A stretch of 64,000 bases of DNA from positions 111,090 through 175,089 of the forward strand of contig NZ_JFCA01000004.1 in NCBI RefSeq assembly GCF_000612585.1, given 5' to 3'. The notes below the pieces were generated by a model that saw nothing but the letters and a program-made list of their open reading frames with translations, did not search any database and was not told the origin of the DNA. Both the position numbers and the translations under genes were made by a program. Source of the DNA: Pseudomonas sp. CHM02 (GTDB lineage Bacteria; Pseudomonadota; Gammaproteobacteria; Pseudomonadales; Pseudomonadaceae). Of this stretch, positions 17,573 through 27,728 are shown piece by piece; position 1 is the stretch's first letter; each line of letters begins with the position of its first letter.

Positions 17573-17588
17573 ACGCAAGCGCTTGCGT
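17573..17588. promoter_or_regulatory. LacI-family operator, proximal copy
   Basis: ACGCAAGCGCTTGCGT is a second perfect 16-base palindrome centred on CpG. It lies on the same helical face as the site at 17541-17556 and 67 bases before the first gene of the sugar operon. The two differ in sequence, so either two regulators or one tolerant repressor could act here. Confidence 0.65.
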
Positions 17589-17655
17589 AAGGAAATGTAA
17601 CTGCATTAGAGTCGGGCCACTCGACGACAAAAATAATAATTCCAGGAGCTCATTC

Positions 17656-19180
<1,525 letters not shown>

Positions 19181-19188
<8 letters not shown>

Positions 19189-20158
19189 GTTGAATATCGC
19201 AACGACAGGTAAGGCTGAACGCGCACGCGAGTTGATGCGCACGGTGGGCATGTTGCCGGTGCTGATCCTGCTGCTGGTGGGCTTTGCCCTGGCCAGCGAG
19301 AACTTCCTGACGGTGCAGAACCTGTCGATCATCACCCAGCAGGCCTCGGTGAACGTGGTGCTGGCGGCGGGCATGACCTTTGTGATCCTCACGGCGGGGA
19401 TCGACCTGTCGGTGGGCGCGATCCTGGCGGCCTCGGCGGTGGTGGCGCTGCAGGCCTCGATGTCGCCGCAATTCGGCATGTTCGGGATTGCCGCCGGTAT
19501 CGGCTTTGGCTTGTTGCTGGGGTTGGTCAATGGCGGGTTGATCGCCTTTATGCGCCTGCCGCCGTTTATTGTCACCCTCGGTGCGCTGACAGCCATGCGC
19601 GGCCTGGCGCGGTTGCTGGCGGACGACAAGACGGTGTTCAACCCGGACCTGCCGTTTGCGTTTATCGGCAATGACTCGATCCTTGGCGTGCCCTGGCTGG
19701 TGGTGATCGCCGTGGCGGTGGTGGCGCTGTCGTGGTTCATCCTGCGCCGCACGGTGATGGGCGTGCAGATCTATTCGGTGGGTGGCAACCCGGAAGCGGC
19801 GCGGCTGTCGGGGATCAAGGTGTGGAAGGTGCTGCTGTTTGTCTACGCCATGTCCGGTGCGCTGGCCGGGTTGGGCGCCGTGATGAGCGCGTCGCGCCTG
19901 TTTGCTGCGAATGGCCTGCAACTGGGGCAGTCCTATGAACTGGATGCAATTGCCGCCGTGATCCTCGGCGGCACCAGCTTTACCGGTGGTGTCGGCACCA
20001 TCGGCGGCACGCTGATCGGTGCACTGATCATCGCGGTGCTCACCAACGGCCTGGTGCTGTTGGGCGTCTCGGATATCTGGCAGTACATCATCAAGGGCAT
20101 CGTGATCATTGGCGCGGTGGCGCTGGATCGTTATCGCCAGTCCGGCGCGCGGACCTGA
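19181..20158 (+). CDS. Sugar ABC transporter permease (RbsC-like)
   Basis: A 325-residue inner-membrane permease of the branched-chain/ribose type with eight to ten helices. The start at 19181 ([12 protein letters not shown]) is preferred because it overlaps the ATPase stop and gives the usual N-terminal length. Family motifs are [18 protein letters not shown] in the middle and [15 protein letters not shown] before the conserved C-terminal helices ([20 protein letters not shown]). It works with the RbsA-like ATPase upstream and the binding protein 34 bases downstream. Confidence 0.94.
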
Positions 20159-20192
20159 TTTCACTCCTACAACAATCACAAGAGAGACCCGC

Positions 20193-21125
20193 ATGAACCT
20201 AAAACGCATGTTTCCCGTCATTGCCTTGGCTGCGCTGATGTCCCACGTCGTCGAAGCCCGCGAGTTGAAGGCGCTCGGCATCAGCATGGGCTCGCTGGGC
20301 AACCCGTATTTCGTGACGCTGGCCGATGGCGCGAGCGCCCGCGCCAAGGAGTTGAATCCCAGCATCAAGGTCACGTCGGTGTCGGCCGACTATGACCTGA
20401 GCAAGCAGTTCTCGCAGATCGATAACTTCATCTCGTCCAAGGTCGACCTGATCCTGATCAACGCCGTCGACCCGTCTGCAATGGCCTCGGCGATCAAGAA
20501 AGCGCGTGACGCCGGCATCGTCGTGGTGGCCGTCGACGTGGACGCCAAGGGTGTCAACGCCACGGTGCAGACCGACAACGTCGAAGCCGGCAAGCTGGCG
20601 TGCCAGTACCTGGTGGACAAGCTCTCCGGCAAGGGCAATGTGATCATCCAGAACGGCCCGCAAGTCACCGCCGTGACCGACCGCGTCAAAGGCTGCAAGA
20701 CGGCGCTGGCCGCCGCGCCGGATATCAAGGTGCTGTCCGATGACCAGGACGGCAAAGGCTCCCGCGAAGGCGGCCTGAACGTGATGCAGGGTTACCTGAC
20801 GCGCTTCCCGAAAATCGACGGCCTGTTCGCGATCAACGACCCGCAAGCCATCGGCAGCGACCTGGCGGCCAAGCAGCTCAAGCGCAGCGGCATCATCATC
20901 ACTTCGGTGGACGGTGCGCCGGATATCGAGAATGCGCTGAAGAGCGAATCGCAGATCCAGGCATCGTCCAGCCAGGACCCGTGGGCCATGGCGCAGACTG
21001 CGGTGAATGTCGGCAATGACATTCTCAACGACAAAGCCCCGGCCGAAGCGGTTACCCTGCTCACGCCAAAACTGATCACCCGTGACAACGTCGCTACGTA
21101 CAGCGGTTGGTCGAGTCAACATTGA
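20193..21125 (+). CDS. Sugar ABC transporter periplasmic binding protein (RbsB-like)
   Basis: A 310-residue type I periplasmic binding protein. The start at 20193 gives a signal peptide NLKRMFPVIALAALMSHVVEA, with cleavage near residue 22. The mature protein has ALGISMGSLGNPYFVTLADG, QIDNFISSKVDLILINAVD and GLFAINDPQAIGS, as in RbsB-like proteins. The family binds pentoses, hexoses or polyols; the adjacent xylulokinase suggests a pentose, pentulose or pentitol. Confidence 0.93.
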   Translation: MNLKRMFPVIALAALMSHVVEARELKALGISMGSLGNPYFVTLADGASARAKELNPSIKVTSVSADYDLSKQFSQIDNFISSKVDLILINAVDPSAMASAIKKARDAGIVVVAVDVDAKGVNATVQTDNVEAGKLACQYLVDKLSGKGNVIIQNGPQVTAVTDRVKGCKTALAAAPDIKVLSDDQDGKGSREGGLNVMQGYLTRFPKIDGLFAINDPQAIGSDLAAKQLKRSGIIITSVDGAPDIENALKSESQIQASSSQDPWAMAQTAVNVGNDILNDKAPAEAVTLLTPKLITRDNVATYSGWSSQH

Positions 21126-21146
21126 TTCACTGAAGGGGAAAGCGTC

Positions 21147-22148
21147 GTGGTCACCATGGATGACGTGGCAAGCCGGGCGGGGGTGTCGACGTCGACGGTG
21201 TCCCACGTGTTGAACGGCACCCGCAAGGTCAGCCCGGCGACGGTGCTGGCGGTACAGCAGGCGATCCAGGCGTTGGGCTACATCCCCAACACCCTGGCGC
21301 GCTCGCTGGCCCGCTCGAGCACCAGCACGATTGGCGTGGCGATTTCGGCGCTGTCCAACCATTACTTCAGCGAAACCGTGCACGCGATAGAGACCGAGTG
21401 CGCCAAGCACGGCTACATGATGCTGTTTGTCGACACCCACGACGACCCGGAGCAGGAGCTGCGGGTGGTGACCGCGTTGCATCATCGGCGGGTGGACGGG
21501 ATATTGCTGGCGCCGTCCACTGGCTCCAGGGCGCTGGAGTATCTACAGGCCAACGAGATGCCCACGGTGCTGGTGGACCGCATGGTGAGCGAGCAATTCG
21601 ATCAGGTCGGGGTGGAAAACATCCAGTCCACCCAGGCCCTGGTCACGCACCTGATTGAACATGGGCACCGGCGCATCGGCTTTATCGCCGGGCGCGCAGG
21701 GCTGGGGACTACCGATGAGCGTGTCGCCGGTTACCGTGCGGCGCTAGAGGCGGCGGGCCTGGTGTTTGACCCGCAGTTGCTGGTCAATGGCGGCTCCAGC
21801 AGCGAGCCGGCGCACGTTGCTACGCGGCAGTTGCTGGCGTTGGCGGCGCGGCCCACGGCGATCATGGCGGGCAATAACCTGATGACGCTCGGCGCCATGC
21901 ATGCACTGCGCGACGCGCAGGTCGAGGTGCCGGCGCAGATGGCGCTGGTGGGGTTTGATGATTTCGACTGGGCGGATTTTTTCGTGCCGCGCCTGACCCT
22001 GATCGCGCAGCCGGTCCAGGCACTCGGCGCCCAGGCTGTGAACCTGTTGTTGCAACGCATGGCTTCGCCCGGTGCGCCGCCCCAGAGCGTGCGCCTGACG
22101 CCGACCCTGCAAGTGCGTAATTCATGTGGCTGTATTGGATTGGAATGA
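21147..22148 (+). CDS. LacI-family transcriptional repressor
   Basis: A 333-residue repressor starting at GTG 21147 behind GAAGGGGA; an in-frame ATG at 21156 is the alternative. The HTH is VTMDDVASRAGVSTSTVSHVL and the hinge helix follows near NTLARSLAR. The remainder is a sugar-binding-protein-like sensor (LLAPSTGSRAL, IGFIAGRAG, MALVGFDDFDWADFF). Being inside the transporter operon, it very likely responds to the imported sugar and binds the two palindromes upstream of 17656. Confidence 0.94.
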   Translation: MVTMDDVASRAGVSTSTVSHVLNGTRKVSPATVLAVQQAIQALGYIPNTLARSLARSSTSTIGVAISALSNHYFSETVHAIETECAKHGYMMLFVDTHDDPEQELRVVTALHHRRVDGILLAPSTGSRALEYLQANEMPTVLVDRMVSEQFDQVGVENIQSTQALVTHLIEHGHRRIGFIAGRAGLGTTDERVAGYRAALEAAGLVFDPQLLVNGGSSSEPAHVATRQLLALAARPTAIMAGNNLMTLGAMHALRDAQVEVPAQMALVGFDDFDWADFFVPRLTLIAQPVQALGAQAVNLLLQRMASPGAPPQSVRLTPTLQVRNSCGCIGLE

Positions 22149-22155
22149 CCCGCGT

Positions 22156-23613
22156 ATGAGCAGTCCTGTTTCCCTCGGCATCGACCTCGGCACCTCGGAA
22201 CTCAAGGCCATCCTCATGGACCTCGACGGCACAGTGCTGGCCCATGCGGGCGTGCGCCTGAGCGTGTCGCGGCGTCACAGCGGCTGGTCCGAACAGGCAC
22301 CGCAAGACTGGTGGCAGGCGTGCTTGCAGGCGCTTGCTGAGTTGCGCCGGCATGAGGCGTTTGCCCGTGTGGCCTGTATCGGCCTGTCCGGGCAGATGCA
22401 CGGTGCGGTGTTGCTGGGTGCGGACAATCGCGTGTTGTACCCGGCGATCCTGTGGGACGACTCCCGCGCCATCGCCGAGGCTGAGCAGTTGGGTTCCGGG
22501 TTTGCCGACATCACCGGCAGCCTGCCCATGGCCGGGTTGACCGCGCCGAAGTTGCTGTGGCTGCAACGGCATGAGCCGCAGGTGTTCAAGGCCATCGACT
22601 GCGTGCTGTCACCCAAGGATTACCTGCGCTTGCGCCTGAGTGGCGAGCGCATCAGCGAGATGTCCGATGCGGCCGGTACGTTGTGGCTGGATGTGGCGCA
22701 GCGTGAATGGTTCGCGCCGATGCTGCAGGCGACGGGCCTGACGCCGGAGCAGATGCCCCGGCTGGTCGAAGGCGGCTCCGCGAGTGCAGTGTTGACGGTG
22801 GACGGGCTGGGCTTGTCGTCTTCGGTCGTGATTGCCGGTGGCGGTGGCGACAACCCGGTGGCGGCTGTCGGTATCGGTGCAATCAATGCAGGGGACGGGT
22901 TTATTACCCTGGGCACCAGCGCGGCCATTGTCGCCATCACCGACCATGCCGCCGGCAACCCGGCGAGTGCGGTGCACAGCTTCTGCCATGCATTGCCCGA
23001 TCGTTGGTACACCATGGGCGCCATGCTGGCCGGCGCCAGTTGCCTGCGCTGGGTCACGCGGCTGACGGGCAGCGTGGACGAGCAGACATTGCTGGACCAG
23101 GTCCAGGCGCAATGGCCGATCGGGCAGGCTGTGCCGCTGAGCGCGCCCTTGTTCCTGCCGTACCTGGCCGGCGAACGCACACCGCATAACGATCCGCTGC
23201 TGCGCGGTGGCTTCATGGGCTTGGGCCATGACTGCACACCGGCGATGTTGGGTTATGCCGTGATGGAAGGCGTGGGGTTCGGCCTGCTGGACGCGCTGCA
23301 CGCCGTGCAATCAGCCGGTGCCGACGTGGGCGCGTGCGCGTTGGTGGGCGGTGGCGCGCGCAGTGCCTACTGGGCGCAGTTGCTGGCGAATATCCTGCAG
23401 CGGCAAATCTTCACCCTGCACGGCAGTGAGTTGAGCGCGTGTATTGGCGCGGCGAAGCTGGGTTTTTTGGCGATTGGCCAAGGGGATGCGCTGGTGCAGG
23501 CGGGAATGCCGGTGAAGGCACGGTACGTGCCGGATACCACGCAACAAGGCGTGCTGGCGGCGCGTTATCGCAAGTTCCAGGGTTTATTGGCGGCGGCCAA
23601 GGCGCTAATGTAG
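22156..23613 (+). CDS. xylB: Xylulokinase (FGGY family)
   Basis: A 485-residue sugar kinase. The start at 22156 gives the canonical SLGIDLGTSELKAILMD phosphate-binding loop. GLSGQMHGAVLL and LYPAILWDDSRA are XylB signatures, and GGGGDNPVAAVGIGAI holds the catalytic Asp. The C-terminal ALVGGGARSAYWAQLLANI is the FGGY adenosine motif. It phosphorylates D-xylulose or a close ketose with ATP, feeding the pentose phosphate pathway. It lies 7 bases after the LacI gene, as the last gene of the sugar operon. No xylose isomerase or polyol dehydrogenase is present here. Confidence 0.9.
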   Translation: MSSPVSLGIDLGTSELKAILMDLDGTVLAHAGVRLSVSRRHSGWSEQAPQDWWQACLQALAELRRHEAFARVACIGLSGQMHGAVLLGADNRVLYPAILWDDSRAIAEAEQLGSGFADITGSLPMAGLTAPKLLWLQRHEPQVFKAIDCVLSPKDYLRLRLSGERISEMSDAAGTLWLDVAQREWFAPMLQATGLTPEQMPRLVEGGSASAVLTVDGLGLSSSVVIAGGGGDNPVAAVGIGAINAGDGFITLGTSAAIVAITDHAAGNPASAVHSFCHALPDRWYTMGAMLAGASCLRWVTRLTGSVDEQTLLDQVQAQWPIGQAVPLSAPLFLPYLAGERTPHNDPLLRGGFMGLGHDCTPAMLGYAVMEGVGFGLLDALHAVQSAGADVGACALVGGGARSAYWAQLLANILQRQIFTLHGSELSACIGAAKLGFLAIGQGDALVQAGMPVKARYVPDTTQQGVLAARYRKFQGLLAAAKALM

Positions 23614-23630
23614 AGAGCGCGCTTCCTGTA

Positions 23631-23775
23631 GTGAGCGGGCTTGCCCCGCGCTGGGCTGCGGAGCAGCCCCAAAATCCGGCACCACGATTTATCTGGATGA
23701 CCGCGCTGATCTTGCTGGGGCCACTTCGCGCCCCAGCGCGGGACAAGCCCGCTCACCACAACAAGCCCGCTCACC
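23631..23775. repeat. REP doublet after xylulokinase gene
   Basis: A REP unit at 23631-23655 (GTGAGCGGGCTTGCCCCGCG) is mirrored near 23732-23756 (CGCGGGACAAGCCCGCTCAC). A further half copy, AAGCCCGCTCACCAC, lies at 23763-23777. The inner region also pairs (CTGCGGAGCAG). This matches the commonest P. fluorescens REPIN type and fills the gap between the kinase and Lrp genes. Confidence 0.82.
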
Positions 23776-23800
23776 ACAGGATTGCGCTGATGGCTCGAAA

Positions 23801-24244
23801 TCACTGATCCCCCAAGGGCGGCAAACGGCGTTTGACCGGGGTTTTCTTGACGATGGCCGTGTTGGTTTCGGCGTAGGCGTTGAGCCGGTCGAGCAAGCTG
23901 TCCAGATGGTCCATGGTGCGCACATGCAGGCGCGCAATGAAGCAATCCTCTCCGGTCACCTTGTCGCATTCGGTGAACTCGGGGATCGCCTGTATCTGCC
24001 GCTCCACCTCGTGCAATTTGCCGGGCAGCGGGCGGATGCGCACGATGGCTTGCAGCAGGTAGCCGAAATGCCTGGGGTCGATGTCGACGGTGTAGTGCGT
24101 CAGCACGCCACGCTCTTCGAGACGGCGCAGGCGTTCGCCGACACTGGGCGAGGACAGTCCGGTAATGCCGGCCAGTGCCTTGAGGGACAGGCGCGAGTCG
24201 TCCATCAAAGCGGCGATCAGTTGCTGGTCGATGGTGTCAATCAT
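23801..24244 (-). CDS. Lrp/AsnC-family transcriptional regulator
   Basis: A 147-residue regulator. The N-terminal HTH contains DDSRLSLKALAGITGLSSPSV and GERLRRLEERGVL, and the C-terminal RAM ligand-binding domain has FTECDKVTGEDCFIARLHV. Length and layout are standard. It is divergent from the DMT transporter at 24354, and the pair resembles amino-acid exporter/Lrp units, so it probably regulates that gene in response to an amino acid. Confidence 0.92.
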   Translation of the reverse strand: MIDTIDQQLIAALMDDSRLSLKALAGITGLSSPSVGERLRRLEERGVLTHYTVDIDPRHFGYLLQAIVRIRPLPGKLHEVERQIQAIPEFTECDKVTGEDCFIARLHVRTMDHLDSLLDRLNAYAETNTAIVKKTPVKRRLPPLGDQ

Positions 24245-24353
24245 GGTGTTCGCCTAATAAGTAAAGGTAATCCAGGCGTCCAGCCTTTTTTAGTCGCTGG
24301 AGACGGTCTCAAGCAGATTGCCATAATTGAGCCTCACTTGAGGAGCTTCAATC

Positions 24354-25256
24354 ATGGACACATCCATCCGTCGCGGGTCGTGGGAAATGGTCGCCGCCAT
24401 GTTGATCTCGGGCACCATTGGCTGGTTTGTACTGGTCTCTGGCGTGTCGGTGATCGAAGTGGTGTTCTGGCGCTGCGCCATTGGCGGCCTGGCACTGTTG
24501 CTGGTCTGCGCGTTGCTCGGTTACCTGCGCCTGGACTTGCTCAGTTGGGCCAGGCTCGGCCTGGCGATGCTCAGCGGCGTAGCGATTGTCGGCAACTGGT
24601 TGCTACTGTTCGAGTCTTATTCCCGCGCGTCGATCGCTATCAGCACGGCGGTGTACAACGTGCAGCCGTTCATGCTGGTGATGCTCGCGGCGGTGTTCCT
24701 GGGAGAAAAGATCACCGTGCAGAAACTGGCATGGTTGAGCGTGGCGTTCCTGGGGATGCTGGCGATTGTCACCGCCCACGGCGATCAACAAACCGGCGAC
24801 GATTACCTGGCCGGCATCGCCTTGGCGTTGGGCGCGGCCTTGCTCTACGCCATCGCGGCGCTGATCATCAAGCGCTTGAAAGAGGTGCCACCGCATTTGA
24901 TGGCGTTGATCCAGGTGACCACCGGCGCGCTGTTGCTCGCACCGATGGTGCCTTGGAATAGTTTGCCAGCCACCCCCAACGCCTGGACGGCGTTGGTGAC
25001 CCTTGGCGTGGTGCACACCGGTTTGATGTACGTGCTGCTGTACGGCGCAATCCAGAAACTGCCCACGGCGATTACCGGTGCACTGTCGTTCATCTACCCG
25101 ATTGCGGCGATCTTCGTCGATTGGATCGCCTTCGGGCATCGCCTGGGCTGGCTGCAATGGCTGGGTGTGGCGGCGATTCTGTTGGCGGCTGCGGGGTTGC
25201 AGCGGGGCTGGTGGTGGCCCCGCTCCCAGCGTGTCAGTGCGTACCCTGGAAAATGA
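24354..25256 (+). CDS. EamA/DMT-family transporter
   Basis: A 300-residue inner-membrane protein with ten predicted helices in two EamA repeats. It begins DTSIRRGSWEMVAAMLISG, with VSVIEVVFWRCAIGG and LSFIYPIAAIFVDWIAFGH near the repeat ends. The ribosome site TGAGGAGC precedes the start. Members of this group export amino acids or related metabolites. Its 3' end overlaps rlhA on the other strand by 23 bases. Confidence 0.9.
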   Translation: MDTSIRRGSWEMVAAMLISGTIGWFVLVSGVSVIEVVFWRCAIGGLALLLVCALLGYLRLDLLSWARLGLAMLSGVAIVGNWLLLFESYSRASIAISTAVYNVQPFMLVMLAAVFLGEKITVQKLAWLSVAFLGMLAIVTAHGDQQTGDDYLAGIALALGAALLYAIAALIIKRLKEVPPHLMALIQVTTGALLLAPMVPWNSLPATPNAWTALVTLGVVHTGLMYVLLYGAIQKLPTAITGALSFIYPIAAIFVDWIAFGHRLGWLQWLGVAAILLAAAGLQRGWWWPRSQRVSAYPGK

Positions 25257-27213
25257 TGTTTTCCGGGTTGAAATGCTCCACCACGCTGCCTGGCTGCGGC
25301 AGGCCGAGGATATGCCCCTTGATCTTGCCCACCACGTGCATTTCGCAGGGTTTGCAGTCGAACTTCAGGGTCAGCACTTCATCGCCGTGGATCAATTGCA
25401 TCGGCGCGACCTTGGTCTTCACGCCCGTGACACCCTTGGCCTGTTTAGGGCACAGGTTGAACGAGAAGCGCAGGCAGTGCTTGGTGATCATCACCGGCAC
25501 TTCGCCGGTTTCTTCATGGGCTTCGAAGGCCGCGTCGATCAGCTTCACGCCGTGGCGGTGGTAGAAGTCGCGGGCTTTCTGGTTGTAGACGTTGGCCAGG
25601 AACGACAGGTGCGCGTCCGGGTACACCGGTGGCGGCGAGGTCTCGGCTTTGCGGCCACCCCGGGGATGAGCCGCTACGCGGGCGGCGGTCAGCGCCTCGA
25701 TCACTTCGCGGCGCAGGGCCTTGAGCTGTGAGTTGGGGATGAAGAATGCCTGCGGTGCATCCAGCTTGACCTGGGTGGCGTGGTACTCGGTGGTGCCCAA
25801 TTGGCCGAGCAGGTCGCGCAGGGTGTCCAGCGCCTGTTCCGGCTTGTTGGCCACGCCGAACGGGCCGGGCAGGGTGGCGCTGGCGCTGAGCCCTTCTTCG
25901 CTGGTGGCGATGACTTCCAATTGCTCTTCACGCAAGCGAGCGACCCAGGACAGGCCGATACGGCGCTCGGCCGAGGTCTTCAGCAGCGCTTGTTGCCAGT
26001 TGTGGTCCAGGTTGCGGTTCAGCGGGTGGTTCGGGCGCAGTTGATGCAGGCCGGCCGGCATCTCATTTGGCTCGACGCGGTAGCGGTAGCGCTTCTCGCC
26101 GTCTTCCTTGAACTCGCCTTTAGGCTCGGCGATATTGGCGCGAAAACCCACCACTTCGCGCTTGACCAGCACATTGAGGCCATCGCCGTTGGACAGCGGC
26201 TCGTGGGTGACCACTTGCAGGTCGCGCTTGCCGGCTTTTTCCACCACACCCACCGGCAGGCCGGTAAAGGTCGGGGTGTCGAAGGCGCCGATGTCGACCT
26301 TGCGGTCAGTGACGAAATAGTCGGTGCTGCCACGGTGGAAGGTTTTTTCCGGGTCGGGCAGGAAAAAGTGCGCGGTGCGGCCGCTGGAAGCGCGGGCCAG
26401 GTCCGGGCGGTCTTCGAGGATCTCGTCGAGGCGCTGGCGGTAATAGGCGGTGATGTTCTTCACATAGCCCATGTCCTTGTAGCGGCCTTCGATCTTGAAC
26501 GAGCGCACGCCGGCTTCGACCAGGGCGCGCAGGTTGGCGCTCTGGTTGTTGTCTTTCATCGACAGCAGGTGCTTTTCAAACGCCACGACGCGGCCTTGAT
26601 CGTCCTTCAGCGTATACGGCAGGCGGCACGCTTGGGAGCAGTCGCCACGGTTGGCGCTGCGGCCGTTCTGCGCGTGGGAGATGTTGCACTGCCCGGAGAA
26701 CGCCACGCACAGGGCGCCGTGGATGAAGAATTCGATGGCGGCATCGGTTTCGTCGGCGATGGCGCGGATTTCCTGCAGGTTCAGCTCACGGGCCAATACC
26801 AACTGCGAGAAACCGGCCTGGTCGAGAAACTTGGCGCGGCCCAGGGTACGAATGTCGGTCTGGGTGCTGGCGTGCAGCTCGATGGGCGGGATATCCAGTT
26901 CCATCACGCCCAGGTCTTGCACGATCAACGCATCGACGCCGGCGTCGTAGAGCTGATGGATCAGCTTGCGCGCGGGTTCCAGCTCGTTGTCGTGCAGGAT
27001 GGTGTTGAGGGTGGTGAACACGCGGGCGTGGTAACGGCGGGCGAACTCCACCAGTTGAGCGATATCGCTCACCTCGTTGCAGGCGTTATGGCGCGCGCCG
27101 AAGCTCGGGCCGCCAATGTACACGGCGTCGGCGCCGTGCAGGATCGCCTCGCGCGCGATGGCGACATCGCGGGCAGGGCTGAGCAATTCCAGGTGATGCT
27201 TGGGCAAGGACAT
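25234..27213 (-). CDS. rlhA: 23S rRNA 5-hydroxycytidine C2501 synthase (peptidase U32 family)
   Basis: A 659-residue protein very close in sequence and length to E. coli RlhA/YdcP (653), which hydroxylates C2501 of 23S rRNA using prephenate-derived chemistry. The start at 27213 gives the canonical LPKHHLELLSPARDVAIARE; longer starts add unrelated sequence. Family features are GADAVYIGGPSFGARHNA and the cysteine cluster in CVAFSGQCNISHAQNGRSAN and RGDCSQACRL, expected to bind an iron-sulfur cluster. C-terminal FDCKPCEMHVVGKIKGH completes the protein. Last gene of a minus-strand run after fabF-like and ridA-like genes. Confidence 0.96.
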   Translation of the reverse strand: MSLPKHHLELLSPARDVAIAREAILHGADAVYIGGPSFGARHNACNEVSDIAQLVEFARRYHARVFTTLNTILHDNELEPARKLIHQLYDAGVDALIVQDLGVMELDIPPIELHASTQTDIRTLGRAKFLDQAGFSQLVLARELNLQEIRAIADETDAAIEFFIHGALCVAFSGQCNISHAQNGRSANRGDCSQACRLPYTLKDDQGRVVAFEKHLLSMKDNNQSANLRALVEAGVRSFKIEGRYKDMGYVKNITAYYRQRLDEILEDRPDLARASSGRTAHFFLPDPEKTFHRGSTDYFVTDRKVDIGAFDTPTFTGLPVGVVEKAGKRDLQVVTHEPLSNGDGLNVLVKREVVGFRANIAEPKGEFKEDGEKRYRYRVEPNEMPAGLHQLRPNHPLNRNLDHNWQQALLKTSAERRIGLSWVARLREEQLEVIATSEEGLSASATLPGPFGVANKPEQALDTLRDLLGQLGTTEYHATQVKLDAPQAFFIPNSQLKALRREVIEALTAARVAAHPRGGRKAETSPPPVYPDAHLSFLANVYNQKARDFYHRHGVKLIDAAFEAHEETGEVPVMITKHCLRFSFNLCPKQAKGVTGVKTKVAPMQLIHGDEVLTLKFDCKPCEMHVVGKIKGHILGLPQPGSVVEHFNPENIIFQGTH

Positions 27214-27283
27214 AGTTTTTTTAGTCAGGCTTGTCACGGTCGAGGCGCGCATTGTAGCTGTGAAATGCCTGACCGGCACCCAC

Positions 27284-27664
27284 TCAGGCCTGAGCGGCCA
27301 TCGCCGTGACTTCCACGCGCATGCCTTCGACCGCCAATGCCGCCACGCCAACCGCCGCACGCACGGGCCAGGGCTTGGCGAAGAAGCGTTTGTAGACCTC
27401 GTTGAAGGCGGCGCGGTCGGCCATGTCGGTCAGATAAATGGTCAGGTGCATCACCCGGTCCATGGAGCTGCCGGCCTTTTCCAGGGCGACTTTCAGGGCT
27501 TGCAGGGTGCATTCGCTTTGCAGGGTGATATCGCCCAGTTCCAGGCTGCCATCGGCGCGGGTCGGGATCTGGGTGGACACCAGGATGCCGTTGAAGCCGA
27601 TGACGTCCGAAGAGATCGAGTCGGCATCGGGATCCGGGGTGTAGTGCAGGTCGTGGTTGGCCAT
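27284..27664 (-). CDS. RidA-family enamine/imine deaminase
   Basis: A 126-residue RidA/YjgF/UK114-family protein. IGFNGILVSTQIPTRADGS, VMHLTIYLTDMADRAAFN and the conserved Arg in PWPVRAAVGVAAL are characteristic. RidA proteins hydrolyse reactive enamines and imines such as 2-aminoacrylate; paralogues without this activity exist, so the substrate is not certain. It lies 64 bases downstream of the FabF-like gene on the same strand. Confidence 0.9.
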   Translation of the reverse strand: MANHDLHYTPDPDADSISSDVIGFNGILVSTQIPTRADGSLELGDITLQSECTLQALKVALEKAGSSMDRVMHLTIYLTDMADRAAFNEVYKRFFAKPWPVRAAVGVAALAVEGMRVEVTAMAAQA

Positions 27665-27728
27665 GGGCGCCTCTCGTTGGCAGGTTCAGAAAGGCGCCAT
27701 GGTCCCCGAAAATCACGACAGGGGCAAA

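Noticed and set aside
25780..27309. 509-codon plus-strand frame opposite rlhA
   Set aside because: rlhA matches its family over its full length; the opposite frame has no homology.
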